Of a stretch of 64,000 bases of DNA, positions 45,300-53,787 are shown in pieces. The notes beneath the pieces are model-generated. The model was not told where the DNA came from and searched no databases. It saw only the letters and a list, made by a program, of their open reading frames with translations. A program made the translations under genes and the position numbers. Source of the DNA: Solitalea longa (GTDB lineage Bacteria; Bacteroidota; Bacteroidia; Sphingobacteriales; Sphingobacteriaceae); assembly GCF_002920915.1 (NCBI RefSeq), contig NZ_PQVF01000004.1:124001-188000 (forward strand). The letters are read 5' to 3'. How positions within the stretch are numbered: position 1 is the first letter of the stretch; every line of letters starts with the position of its first letter.

Positions 45300-45770
45300 C
45301 TAAATTGTTTTAACTTTGAAAGCGAAATATTTACCCAATAAAAAACTCATTACTGCAACTATCATAGCAGAAATTGCTCTTGAAACTGTTGGTTCCAAAT
45401 GCAGGAACTCAACAAATAATTTCAGCAGAAAATAATTGGCGCAAAAGTTTACGGCTGCCACCACCATGTATCTAAATAATTGAACCCTGGTTTGAAGGTT
45501 CGAATTATTGAAAACAAAAAATTTACTGATTAAAAAATTGGTAATAAATCCGGCAGTAAATGACACGCAAAGAGCAGCTGTATGCCCACTTATTTGAGAA
45601 CCTAAAAAATTGATCGGTTGTTGATACAGTATGTGATAATAGAAAATCCTGTATAAGCCAATATCAACAAGGGTTGATGTTCCGCCAGATATAAGAAATC
45701 TGAATGTTTTGTTTTCAAATATTGTTTTAGAAAGTATAAAAGCTCTTTTTCGGCGTTCTCCGCGAGGCAT
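45300..45770 (-). CDS. GtrA family membrane protein
   Basis: 156 residues with four transmembrane segments after a basic N-terminus. FLISGGTSTLVDIGLYRIF and the FxxNFLISKFFVF segment are characteristic of the GtrA family (proposed flippases or helpers for lipid-linked sugars in cell-surface polysaccharide synthesis). Located between mtaB (48-nt gap) and the IMPase gene (1-nt gap). No glycosyltransferase is adjacent. Confidence 0.88.
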   Translation of the reverse strand: MPRGERRKRAFILSKTIFENKTFRFLISGGTSTLVDIGLYRIFYYHILYQQPINFLGSQISGHTAALCVSFTAGFITNFLISKFFVFNNSNLQTRVQLFRYMVVAAVNFCANYFLLKLFVEFLHLEPTVSRAISAMIVAVMSFLLGKYFAFKVKTI

Positions 45771-45817
45771 TGGGTGTTAAGATTATAAAGGGTTGTTCAA
45801 CTCAAAAATGATCAGAA

Positions 45818-47152
45818 TTAATGAACTAAAATCTCTTCTGCCTCTTTAATATCAACATCACCTTCATTGTTTATTGATACCAATTGGACATCTTTTAATT
45901 CATTTACCAAAACTGGATCGTACTTTACTGATACTTTAATATAGTTACGGGTAAAGCCATGCATTATTCCATCTTTGCAATCGGCTTCAAATAAAACCTG
46001 ATAATTTTTACTGAGATTTTGTTCATAGAAAAACCGACGTTTCTTTTCAGATAAAATATGAAGCATTTTACTCCTGTCTGCCCGTTCTGAACCTCCTACA
46101 ACACCTTCAAAATCAATCGCTGGGGTATTTTCGCGTTCTGAATAAGTAAATACATGCAGATAGGAAATATCGAGCCCGTTTAAAAAGTTATAGGTATCGA
46201 GAAAATCTTCTTTTGTTTCACCTGGAAAACCAACAATCACATCCACTCCGATACAACATTCGGGCATTAATGATTTTATATGTGCAACGCGCTCAGCATA
46301 CAACTCACGTTTATATCTGCGGCGCATTAGTCCTAAAATTTTATTATTACCTGATTGTAATGGAATATGAAAATGCGGAACAAAACGTTTCGATTGGGCT
46401 ACAAACTCAATTACCTCATTAGTCAACAAATTAGGTTCAACCGAAGAGATGCGAATCCTGTCTATACCATCCACCTTATCTAATTCCTGTATAAGTTCCA
46501 GAAAAGTATTTTCATGCTTTTTATTGCCGTGTTCCCCTTTCCCGTAATCGCCAATATTCACTCCAGTCAATACAATTTCTTTAACTCCCGAAGCTGCAAT
46601 TTCAGTAGCGGACTTAACAATATTTGAAACGGTATCGCTCCTGCTGGCACCCCTGGCTAAAGGAATGGTGCAGAAAGAACAAGAATAATCGCAACCATCC
46701 TGAACTTTCAGAAAAGCCCGTGTACGATCACCCACCGAGTAGGATGAAACGAACGTATTAGCTTCGTTGATCGGTTGGTTATGAATTTCGGCCTTCGGTT
46801 TTTTAGTGAGATCATTTATGAAATCAAGCAGTCTGAATTTTTCGGCCGCGCCTAAAACCAAATCCACTCCGGGAATATCTGCAATTTCTGCAGGCTTTAA
46901 TTGCGCATAGCAGCCAATGATTACCACATATGCTTTAGGTGAATATTTTAGAGCCTCCTTTACAACCTTCTTACACTTTTTATCAGCGTTTTCAGTCACC
47001 GAACAGGTATTGATCACATAAACATCCGCACCTTCCTGAAATTCCACTTGCTTATAGCCATTGTCGGCAAACATGCGACCAATGGTGGAAGTTTCAGAGA
47101 AGTTCAACTTGCATCCCAGCGTGTAAAAACTAACTTTTTGAGGCGAATTCAT
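45818..47152 (-). CDS. mtaB: tRNA (N6-L-threonylcarbamoyladenosine37-C2)-methylthiotransferase
   Basis: 444 residues from the ATG at 47152; an upstream TTG-type extension is unnecessary. The enzyme converts t6A37 to ms2t6A37. The N-terminal methylthiotransferase domain has its three cluster Cys (GCKLN, NTCSVT, GCYAQ), the radical SAM core has CDYSCSFC, and a TRAM-like C-terminal region follows (about 375-440). ADKKCKKVVKEAL and LGAAEKF segments fit MtaB and not MiaB or RimO. The upstream region contains a 13-copy octamer satellite. Confidence 0.94.
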   Translation of the reverse strand: MNSPQKVSFYTLGCKLNFSETSTIGRMFADNGYKQVEFQEGADVYVINTCSVTENADKKCKKVVKEALKYSPKAYVVIIGCYAQLKPAEIADIPGVDLVLGAAEKFRLLDFINDLTKKPKAEIHNQPINEANTFVSSYSVGDRTRAFLKVQDGCDYSCSFCTIPLARGASRSDTVSNIVKSATEIAASGVKEIVLTGVNIGDYGKGEHGNKKHENTFLELIQELDKVDGIDRIRISSVEPNLLTNEVIEFVAQSKRFVPHFHIPLQSGNNKILGLMRRRYKRELYAERVAHIKSLMPECCIGVDVIVGFPGETKEDFLDTYNFLNGLDISYLHVFTYSERENTPAIDFEGVVGGSERADRSKMLHILSEKKRRFFYEQNLSKNYQVLFEADCKDGIMHGFTRNYIKVSVKYDPVLVNELKDVQLVSINNEGDVDIKEAEEILVH

Positions 47153-47174
47153 AAGGCGCAAAGGTACGCTTTTT

Positions 47175-47222
47175 TTGATTTGTAAATTGGTTAATTTGAA
47201 ATTTGGTAATGAGGTGATTAGG
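47175..47222. repeat. Heptamer-periodic arm left of the octamer satellite
   Basis: Units read approximately gatttgt, aaattgg, ttaattt, gaaattt, ggtaatg, aggtgat. They are mirrored on the other strand to the right of the satellite (47339-47374: caattta, accattt, atcaatt, tgacaat). The two arms make an inverted pair. Confidence 0.55.
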
Positions 47223-47228
47223 GGGATT

Positions 47229-47340
47229 GTTTTATTGTTTTATTGTTTTATTGTTTTATTGTTTTATTGTTTTATTGTTTTATTGTTTTATTGTTTTATT
47301 GTTTTATTGTTTTATTGTTTTATTGTTTTATTGTTTTACA
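47229..47340. repeat. 8-bp tandem satellite, 13 perfect copies plus a partial
   Basis: The unit GTTTTATT is repeated perfectly 13 times (47229-47332) followed by a degenerate copy. It lies in the 222-bp gap between the ubiX-like stop and the mtaB start, 77 bp before the mtaB ATG. An open frame over it (LLFYCFIV peptides) is an artefact of the repeat. Copy-number change would alter promoter spacing or leader length of mtaB. Confidence 0.95.
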
Positions 47341-47374
47341 ATTTAACCATTTATCAATTTGACAATATTACCTC

Positions 47375-47935
47375 TTAATTCCCCCACCTATATGTTTCAT
47401 CTTCTAATCCGATCAAATCAATTATCCGATTAATCACGGTAAGCGCTATTTCTTCGTGTGACTGTGGTTTGCTATAGAAAGAAGGGCTTGCGGGACAAAT
47501 AATCCCTCCCGCTTCTGTTACCGTTTTCATATTATTAATATGAATAAGGCTCAATGGTGTTTCCCTGGTAATCAATATTAGTCTGCGACGTTCTTTAAGT
47601 ATTACATCTGCGGCTCGTGTAATCAAATCATCAGAAACTCCTGCTGCAATTCGAGCTAAGGTACCCATTGAACAGGGAGCAATGATCATGGTATTAAACT
47701 TTGCTGAGCCAGATGCAAAAGGAGCCATAAAGTCTTTCTTGTCGTAGAATTTAAATGGATATTGTTGATATGAGTTATTATCCAATTCAAACTCCCAAAC
47801 CTGTTTTGCGTTATCAGACATTACTATCCCAACATCATCAATCTGTTTATTTAACTGCATGAGTTTATCAAGCAATACTTTTGCATAAACTGAACCGCTT
47901 GCCCCTGTTATGGCCAATATAATTTTATGTCTCAT
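47375..47935 (-). CDS. ubiX: UbiX family flavin prenyltransferase
   Basis: 186 residues, typical. The enzyme makes prenylated FMN for UbiD-type decarboxylases. The N-terminal ILAITGASGSVYAK is the flavin-binding motif; IIAPCSMGTLARIAAGVSDDLITRAADV and ERRRLILITRETPLSLIHI are diagnostic of the family. No UbiD partner is encoded next to it. ATG at 47935. Confidence 0.93.
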   Translation of the reverse strand: MRHKIILAITGASGSVYAKVLLDKLMQLNKQIDDVGIVMSDNAKQVWEFELDNNSYQQYPFKFYDKKDFMAPFASGSAKFNTMIIAPCSMGTLARIAAGVSDDLITRAADVILKERRRLILITRETPLSLIHINNMKTVTEAGGIICPASPSFYSKPQSHEEIALTVINRIIDLIGLEDETYRWGN

Positions 47936-48063
47936 TGATCTGAAAATCAGTAGTTAAAAGTATTCTGTAGATTGAATTAGTTTTTTGTCGATACAAATTA
48001 ACGCTTTATGATTATTTTCACACAGCAAAGTAATGAGTATAAAATCCGTCAAATGCATCGAAA

Positions 48064-48133
48064 TAAAAAAAGGGCCGATTAATCTCTTAATCGACCCCAC
48101 ATCTACCTATGAAAAACATGCCCTGGGTGGGCA
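48064..48133 (-). ncRNA. Candidate small RNA of about 70 nt
   Basis: On the minus strand, a TACTTTTG box (plus 48137-48144; exact TAnnTTTG) is followed at the expected distance by a 5' hairpin (TGCCC 48119-48123 with GGGCA 48129-48133). A single-stranded stretch of about 20 nt comes next, then an intrinsic terminator: an 11-bp stem (48072-48082 with 48087-48097; one G-U) and an eight-U tract (48064-48071). No minus-strand gene lies upstream that would need this terminator, because the neighbours are divergent (ubiX at 47935 and a plus-strand thioredoxin at 48193). The -33 element is weak. It may belong to a known Bacteroidota RNA class (for example Flavo-1) but I could not test that. Confidence 0.6.
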
Positions 48134-48192
48134 CTACAAAAGTAGAAAGATTTACCAGATTATTAAAATAATTTATAAAAAAAGTTAAGCAT

Positions 48193-48729
48193 ATGCGTTT
48201 TAAATCCTTTAAAAAGCGTTTTCCAATACCCTTAATGGCCTTTTTAATACTGTCTAATTTTTGTTACAGTCAACAGAAAAATGAAATTAGATGGTTAAAC
48301 ATGCAAGAAGTTGAAGCACTTATGAAAAAGAAACCTAAGAAGATTTTAATTGATGTTTATACTGACTGGTGTGGTTGGTGCAAAACCATGGACAAAAAAA
48401 CATACCTGAATGAAGGTGTTATTGAAATAATTAACAGGGACTATTACGCAGTAAAATTTAACGCTGAAACCAGAGATACGATTACGTTTAACAATAAGGT
48501 ATATGCTTATAATCCTAACTACCGTTGTAACGAATTAGCAGCGGCTTTATTGAATGGTCAGATGTCGTATCCCAATACGGTGTTTATGGATGAAAAACTT
48601 CAAGTACTAACTGCTGTTGCCGGTTTTGTAAATAGCGATGAGTTTATTCCTATTCTGAATTACTTTGGAGAAAACCACTATTTAAAGAAGAAATGGGAAG
48701 AGTATAAATCGACTTTACAAAAAATGTAA
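48193..48729 (+). CDS. Secreted thioredoxin-fold protein
   Basis: 178 residues. A signal peptide of about 26 residues (hydrophobic core, NFCYSQ). A single thioredoxin-like domain of the DUF255/SoxW-like type follows with IDVYTDWCGWCKTMDKKTY as the active-site region (CGWC). It should act in the periplasm on disulfides. It is convergent with the coiled-coil gene at 48776 and shares a bidirectional terminator with it. The ATG at 48193 is preceded by an AT-rich leader. Confidence 0.88.
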   Translation: MRFKSFKKRFPIPLMAFLILSNFCYSQQKNEIRWLNMQEVEALMKKKPKKILIDVYTDWCGWCKTMDKKTYLNEGVIEIINRDYYAVKFNAETRDTITFNNKVYAYNPNYRCNELAAALLNGQMSYPNTVFMDEKLQVLTAVAGFVNSDEFIPILNYFGENHYLKKKWEEYKSTLQKM

Positions 48730-48734
48730 AAGCA

Positions 48735-48769
48735 AAGAAGCCTTTCAAAATTAAGTTGAAAGGCTTCTT
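48735..48769. terminator. Bidirectional terminator
   Basis: 14-bp perfect stem (48735-48748 with 48756-48769), 7-nt loop, between two convergent genes. Confidence 0.85.
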
Positions 48770-48775
48770 CTATTA

Positions 48776-49162
48776 TTAATTGTATTTCGTTAAGAAGGAA
48801 TTGTACTCAGATTTTAATTCATCAAAGATCTTTTGATAAGAACTTGTTCGGCTTCTGAGTTCTTCTGGATCATCAACCGTTAATTGATTTACATCAGACC
48901 CATTTTCTTCGGCCTTGAGTTTAATAGCCTTATCTGCTTGTTTCAAATCGTGAAATAACTCATCAGAAACTTCACTATGCCTGATAAACTGGTTTTGAAA
49001 GTGTTCAACAAAAGGCATAGCGTCGGCGTTTCTTTTTTTAACCACCTCGGTTAAGCTCGAGTTAAACTTTTTTAGTTCATCTCTAACCGTGTTTACCAGG
49101 TTTTTCCATTCTGTAATTTCTCCGTGTAAATCGGATGCTTGAATTGTGCTGTTCATACGCAT
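48776..49162 (-). CDS. Small coiled-coil protein of unknown function
   Basis: 128 residues (ATG at 49162; a second ATG at 49156 is equally possible). Almost entirely helical and charged, with likely coiled-coil regions about 15-75 and 100-125; no signal peptide and no Cys. I recognise no family. It stands alone between the thioredoxin gene and cydA. Confidence 0.7.
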   Translation of the reverse strand: MRMNSTIQASDLHGEITEWKNLVNTVRDELKKFNSSLTEVVKKRNADAMPFVEHFQNQFIRHSEVSDELFHDLKQADKAIKLKAEENGSDVNQLTVDDPEELRSRTSSYQKIFDELKSEYNSFLTKYN

Positions 49163-49366
49163 AATTTTTAATTAATGAACAATTAGAAGAGTATATCCGG
49201 TGGGATATTATTTGTATAAATTTTATAAAAAAATACCTTATTCCGAAATCAATTTTCCTAAAAAATGAACCTCTTTCAGATACCCCGATTAGCTGGTTGA
49301 GTAGCAATTTTTCGGAGAAAAAAATAATTTTCAATGTTGCAACCGTTCTTTTAATAAATTTGAAGT

Positions 49367-50704
49367 ATGGATAATTTACTAGCCGCCCGTTCACAAATGG
49401 CCCTTTCCCTGGGCTTCCATATCATATTTTCTTGTATAGGCATGGCAATGCCTTTTTTTATGGCCGTATCTCATTATAAATGGTTAAAAACAGGCGACGA
49501 GCAGTTTAAAAACCTTACGAAAGCATGGAGTAAAGGGGTGGCAATATTTTTTGTTACTGGTGCCGTTTCAGGTACTATGCTGTCGTTTGAATTAGGTTTG
49601 TTGTGGCCAACATTTATGAAGCATGCAGGTCCCATTTTCGGAATGCCATTCTCTTTGGAAGGCACTGCATTCTTCATTGAAGCAATTGCCTTAGGCTTTT
49701 ATTTGTACGGATGGAAGAAATTCAAACCCTGGTTCCATTGGTTTACAGGCGTTATGGTTGGAATAACCGGATTAGCCTCTGGAATTTTGGTAGTTTCAGC
49801 AAACGCATGGATGAACAGCCCTGCCGGTTTTGATTTTGTAAATGGAGAGTATCTTAACGTCGATCCGATGAAAGCGATGTTCAATGAAGCCTGGTTTTCA
49901 CAAGCCTTACATATGACCATAGCCGCTTTTGTATCTACTGGATTTGCGGTGGCAGGCGTACATGCTTTAATGATTCTAAAAGGCAAAAACACCTTATTTC
50001 ATTGGAAAGCATTTAAAATTGCTATTTCATTCGGAGCTGTTTGCGCCATTTTACAACCCATAAGCGGTGACATTTCTGCCAAGGATGTAGCCCAACGCCA
50101 ACCAGCCAAGCTTGCTGCCATGGAAGCGCATTTCAAAACTGAAGAAAGAGCTTCTTTAATAATTGGGGGAATCCCGAATGAAAAAGAGAAACGAGTTGAT
50201 TATGCAATTAAAATCCCTGGTGCCTTAAGTTTTTTGGCTCATGGTAACTTTAAGGCTGAGGTTACGGGTTTAGATCGTATTCCGGAGAATAATCATCCTC
50301 CTGTTGCCATTACCCATTATGCATTTCAGGTAATGGTGGGTTGCGGAGTAATTTTGATGCTATCTGGAATTCTATTTTTAATCGCTTTTTATAGAAAGAA
50401 GAAATGGCTCGAAGCTAGTTGGTTTTTCAGACTTTTTGCCATTCTCACACCTCTGGGTTATATCGCTCTTGAGGCAGGTTGGGTAGTTACTGAAGTAGGT
50501 CGTCAACCTTGGATCATATACGGTGTGATGAGAACCTCCGAAGCCGTAACTCCAATGCCTGGCATCCAATATTCATTTTATCTATACTCATTGGTTTATT
50601 TATCCTTAAGCGTAGTGGTTACCTTTTTGTTATATCGCCAAATAAAAAATATCCCACTTAAGTATGATGCAAACAACATCCATCCATCTTTAACTTTAAA
50701 ATAA
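49367..50704 (+). CDS. cydA: Cytochrome bd ubiquinol oxidase subunit I
   Basis: 445 residues, shorter than E. coli CydA because the Q-loop is of the short type. It oxidises quinol and reduces O2 at the inner membrane without pumping protons. LLAARSQMALSLGFHII carries the conserved His of the high-spin haem (H18); LWPTFMKHAGPIFG, FSLEGTAFFIEAI and the late EVGRQPWIIYGVMRT are all diagnostic. The start is fixed by the family N-terminus MDNLLAARSQ. cydB follows after 3 nt. Confidence 0.97.
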   Translation: MDNLLAARSQMALSLGFHIIFSCIGMAMPFFMAVSHYKWLKTGDEQFKNLTKAWSKGVAIFFVTGAVSGTMLSFELGLLWPTFMKHAGPIFGMPFSLEGTAFFIEAIALGFYLYGWKKFKPWFHWFTGVMVGITGLASGILVVSANAWMNSPAGFDFVNGEYLNVDPMKAMFNEAWFSQALHMTIAAFVSTGFAVAGVHALMILKGKNTLFHWKAFKIAISFGAVCAILQPISGDISAKDVAQRQPAKLAAMEAHFKTEERASLIIGGIPNEKEKRVDYAIKIPGALSFLAHGNFKAEVTGLDRIPENNHPPVAITHYAFQVMVGCGVILMLSGILFLIAFYRKKKWLEASWFFRLFAILTPLGYIALEAGWVVTEVGRQPWIIYGVMRTSEAVTPMPGIQYSFYLYSLVYLSLSVVVTFLLYRQIKNIPLKYDANNIHPSLTLK

Positions 50705-50707
50705 GTA

Positions 50708-51718
50708 ATGCTTTATATCGATATTGCCTTTTTAGGCCTTTCCATCCTACTCTATTTATTGTTTGGTGGTGCTGATTTTGGTGCAGGGATTATTGAGTTA
50801 TTTAGCTCCGACGACATTAAAAACAAAACCCGTCAACTTACCTATAAAGCTATTGGCCCCATTTGGGAGGCCAACCATATGTGGCTAATTATTACCATTG
50901 TGATCTTATTTGTAGGTTTTCCGATAGTTTATACTACCATTACAGTCCATCTTCATATTCCTTTACTGATCATGCTATTTGGCATTATTGCAAGAGGTAC
51001 TGCATTTGTATTCCGACATTATGATGCGGTTAAAGACGATATGCAAAAGGTATATAATCTGATCTTTGTTTATTCAAGTTTTATCACTCCCCTATTTTTA
51101 GGCATTATTGCTGGTGCATTGATCAGTGGAAAAATTGATCCGGTGGCAGTTAGTTTTCAGGAAGCTTTTATAGCCCCGTGGTTTAATCTATTCTCGCTTA
51201 GCGTTGGATTGTTCACTGTTTGCATTTGCGGTTTCTTAGCGGCGGTTTATTTGATTGGGGAAGCTAAAACGACTGAAGATGCCGGTATTTTTATTTCAAA
51301 AGCAAAGTGGATGAATATTGCCACTGTTTTATCGGGTGCATTGGTATTTATAATTTCAGAGATGGAATCTATTGGAATTTTTAAAGGGTTATTGACGAAT
51401 CGAATTAGTTTATTGGCCATTATCGCTGCTTCAATTTCGTTATTCTTTTTGTGGGATTATCTTCTAAAGGGAAAGAAAAACAGAGTGAGAATATTGGCTG
51501 GGTTTCAAATCACAATGATCTTATTTGCTGTAGGATATGAGTATTTTCCTGCTTTTGTTTTGTTGAAGAATAACTCATTTATATCACTGCTTGAAAATAC
51601 GGCCCCTTTAAGTACATTAACAGTCTTAGGATGGGCGCTAATACTGGGCAGTTTATTTATTCTCCCGGCTCTATTCTATTTATATTATAGTTTCCAGCAT
51701 AGGGAGCAGGAGGATTAG
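50708..51718 (+). CDS. cydB: Cytochrome bd ubiquinol oxidase subunit II
   Basis: 336 residues with eight or nine transmembrane segments. GGADFGAGIIELF at the start, then AIGPIWEANHMWLI, FPIVYTTIT and GIIARGTAFVFRHYD are conserved CydB segments. It is the structural partner of CydA and is co-transcribed with it. No CydX or cydDC genes are visible nearby. Confidence 0.95.
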   Translation: MLYIDIAFLGLSILLYLLFGGADFGAGIIELFSSDDIKNKTRQLTYKAIGPIWEANHMWLIITIVILFVGFPIVYTTITVHLHIPLLIMLFGIIARGTAFVFRHYDAVKDDMQKVYNLIFVYSSFITPLFLGIIAGALISGKIDPVAVSFQEAFIAPWFNLFSLSVGLFTVCICGFLAAVYLIGEAKTTEDAGIFISKAKWMNIATVLSGALVFIISEMESIGIFKGLLTNRISLLAIIAASISLFFLWDYLLKGKKNRVRILAGFQITMILFAVGYEYFPAFVLLKNNSFISLLENTAPLSTLTVLGWALILGSLFILPALFYLYYSFQHREQED

Positions 51719-51821
51719 GAAGTAGAGCCAAGAAGTAAGAGATAAGAATCAGGATATATCACCCAACAATTTGTCAATTCAACAAATGTTCCTGGTTCTT
51801 TATTCTTGATTCCTGAATCTT
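51719..51821. repeat. Opposed heptamer arrays between cydB and the nuclease gene
   Basis: Left arm heptamers gaagtag, agccaag, aagtaag, agataag, aatcagg (51719-51753). The right arm, inverted, reads ttcctgg, ttcttta, ttcttga, ttcctga, atctttt at about 51790-51820. Between them is a caatttgtcaattcaac segment resembling parts of the elements at 20.3 and 47.3 kb. It occupies the entire gap between two convergent genes. Confidence 0.65.
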
Positions 51822-52307
51822 TTATTCATATTTCCAAAGCCCCAGATTTTTGCTGCGAGCTTCGCGTTCGAGTTTTACAAAATACTTGGAGAACTTAACG
51901 TTTGGAGGAAAAGTAGCAGCTTTTGCATATCCGAGAGCAACTAATTTTTCATTAATAAAAACACCGTTAGGCAAATAAACGTAAGCCAATGTTCGTCCGT
52001 AACGGTCTTTTTTGCTAACATCATATTCCAGCTTTACCTGTTTATCTTTCAATAATGCAATTAAAAAAGACTTAGCCTGTTGGCCATAAACACCAACCTC
52101 CTTGTGAGCCGATCTATGGATCTCGGGTGCATCAATGCCAATCAGTCTGATCTTTTCAGTTTGATTTTTACCATTAATAATCGAGAATGTATCTCCATCA
52201 ACAACCTTTTGAACGATATAACACCGGCTTCCGGATTCAGATTTTGGTGAATTAATTTCAATTGCGCCGAAAAGCAGCAATAATATGGTGGTTAAAAGAT
52301 TGGGCAT
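51822..52307 (-). CDS. Secreted thermonuclease family (SNase-like) protein
   Basis: 161 residues with a short signal peptide or hydrophobic N-terminus. The staphylococcal nuclease fold has VVDGDTFSI (Asp ligand), IRLIGIDAPEIHR (Arg and Asp), and KKDRYGRTLAYVYL (second Arg). It hydrolyses DNA/RNA using Ca2+ outside the cytoplasm. The C-terminus SKNLGLWKYE is typical of the group. Confidence 0.9.
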   Translation of the reverse strand: MPNLLTTILLLLFGAIEINSPKSESGSRCYIVQKVVDGDTFSIINGKNQTEKIRLIGIDAPEIHRSAHKEVGVYGQQAKSFLIALLKDKQVKLEYDVSKKDRYGRTLAYVYLPNGVFINEKLVALGYAKAATFPPNVKFSKYFVKLEREARSKNLGLWKYE

Positions 52308-52344
52308 TTTGATTTATTGGTTTGATTGGCGGATATACAAGAAA

Positions 52345-52373
52345 CCGGCGCTCTCATCACTGATTAGCGCCGG
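52345..52373 (-). terminator. Hairpin after the tolC-like gene
   Basis: 8-bp GC-rich perfect stem (52345-52352 with 52366-52373) with a 13-nt loop; the minus-strand sequence after it is TTTCTTG. It probably ends the efflux operon. Confidence 0.55.
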
Positions 52374-52402
52374 CAATAATACAACCTATCTATGTATTTT
52401 GC

Positions 52403-53710
52403 TTAATTATTGTTCCAAAACTGTACACCCATTAAGCGTTTTAAAGCTAACTGGGTGGTTGCTAGTTGATATTCGAATTGAATTTGATCGACCTTAGCCT
52501 TTAATAAATTACTTTGAGCATCCAACAATTCAATATTGGTAATTACACCATTTTTGAATCTTGAGTTAGCCAGGTCAAGTGCTTTTTGAGCTTGTTCAAC
52601 CTGGGTTGCTGAAAATGTAACCTTTTCACGTTCAGTACTTTCATCTGCAATGGTTTGCTGAATATCTTTTTTAAGGTTAATGCTTACCGCATCAGTATTG
52701 TATTCAGAGGCTTTGTAGTTGACTTTTGAGATATTATGCTCATTGTCGTTACGCCCTCCCGTATAAATTGGAACAGATAAAACCGCCCCAACATTATAGT
52801 TGAACTTCATTTTGTAGAGATCGCCAGGGAAATAGCCGTTTTTATAGCCTGTCCCACCAACAAAGCGTAAAGCCGGAGCCCAATTCTTTTCCGTTATTTT
52901 CAGCTCACTTGCGGCTGCATCCTGACGAGATTTTGCAGCAGCTAAATCAGGGTTGGTTGCCTGTGCTACAGCGAAAACTGAGTCCGCATTATGCTGGGTA
53001 AGTTGGTAATCGAAACTCTTAAACGGAATTGAACTGCTATTGTAAGAAGTACCTGCCATAGTGTTCAACAATATAACCTGCTTTTGAAGGGAATTCTGTA
53101 GTTCTGTTTTACGATTGATGGCATCATTCAACTTAACCTGTGTCGATACCAAATCAAACTCAATACCTACACCATTACGAATACGGCTGTCAATGATCTT
53201 TTTGGTACCGTTTAACACCTCAATTTGGGCGTCAATGGCATCAATACTTTTGTTCAGAAAAATAATATTGTTGTAAACATTGGCCACACGATAAGCAAAA
53301 CCAAACGAGGTGCTCTTGTACTGACTTTCCACAACCTTTTTCTGACTCTTACTTTTATCAATATCTGCCTTGGTTTTCCCAAAATCATACACCAGCTGAT
53401 TTACTTTAATACCAGCATCCCATTGGTCGAGTGGGTAAAAAGAGAATTGCTCCGGTCCAAAGTTAGCGTAAGAATCAGGGTACACGTGATGATAAGCAGC
53501 GTCGCCTGTAACAGTTGGTAAGTATTTACTTTTGGTGATTTCAGTTTGAAAATCGCTTACTTCCAACTGAACCTTTTGTTCTTTTAATGTTGGGTAATAA
53601 TCGATCGCCTTGGCAACAATGCCATTTAATGACGCTGGTTCATTGGTTTGCGCCTGTAAAGAGGTAAATGCAAACAATGAAATTATACCGAATACGTATT
53701 TTTTGTCCAT
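52403..53710 (-). CDS. TolC family outer-membrane efflux protein
   Basis: 435 residues with a signal peptide of about 20 residues (SLQAQ). Two TolC/OEP repeats: helical hairpins with VNQLVYDFGKTKADIDKSKS in the first half and LSVPIYTGGRNDNEHNI in the second; the C-terminal NIELLDAQSNLLKAK segment is typical. It forms the outer-membrane tunnel of the tripartite pump with the two genes upstream. The 77-nt gap to the MFS gene may allow partial uncoupling. Confidence 0.92.
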   Translation of the reverse strand: MDKKYVFGIISLFAFTSLQAQTNEPASLNGIVAKAIDYYPTLKEQKVQLEVSDFQTEITKSKYLPTVTGDAAYHHVYPDSYANFGPEQFSFYPLDQWDAGIKVNQLVYDFGKTKADIDKSKSQKKVVESQYKSTSFGFAYRVANVYNNIIFLNKSIDAIDAQIEVLNGTKKIIDSRIRNGVGIEFDLVSTQVKLNDAINRKTELQNSLQKQVILLNTMAGTSYNSSSIPFKSFDYQLTQHNADSVFAVAQATNPDLAAAKSRQDAAASELKITEKNWAPALRFVGGTGYKNGYFPGDLYKMKFNYNVGAVLSVPIYTGGRNDNEHNISKVNYKASEYNTDAVSINLKKDIQQTIADESTEREKVTFSATQVEQAQKALDLANSRFKNGVITNIELLDAQSNLLKAKVDQIQFEYQLATTQLALKRLMGVQFWNNN

Positions 53711-53787
53711 CTATCTTTCGATTTATTTTTTGATTGTAGTTGTGAATTGAAAATGTAGTTCAATTTACTACAAGCTATTATTATTTA

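Noticed and set aside
47175-47378. Plus-strand open frame of 67 codons with LLFYCFIV repeats
   Set aside because: It is the translation of the 8-bp satellite, which is open in its frames because the unit has no stop in that reading; there is no ribosome site or conserved feature.
49083-49394. Minus-strand frame of 103 codons over the cydA upstream region
   Set aside because: It overlaps the coiled-coil gene and the beginning of cydA on the other strand; its composition does not look coding and it has no motif.
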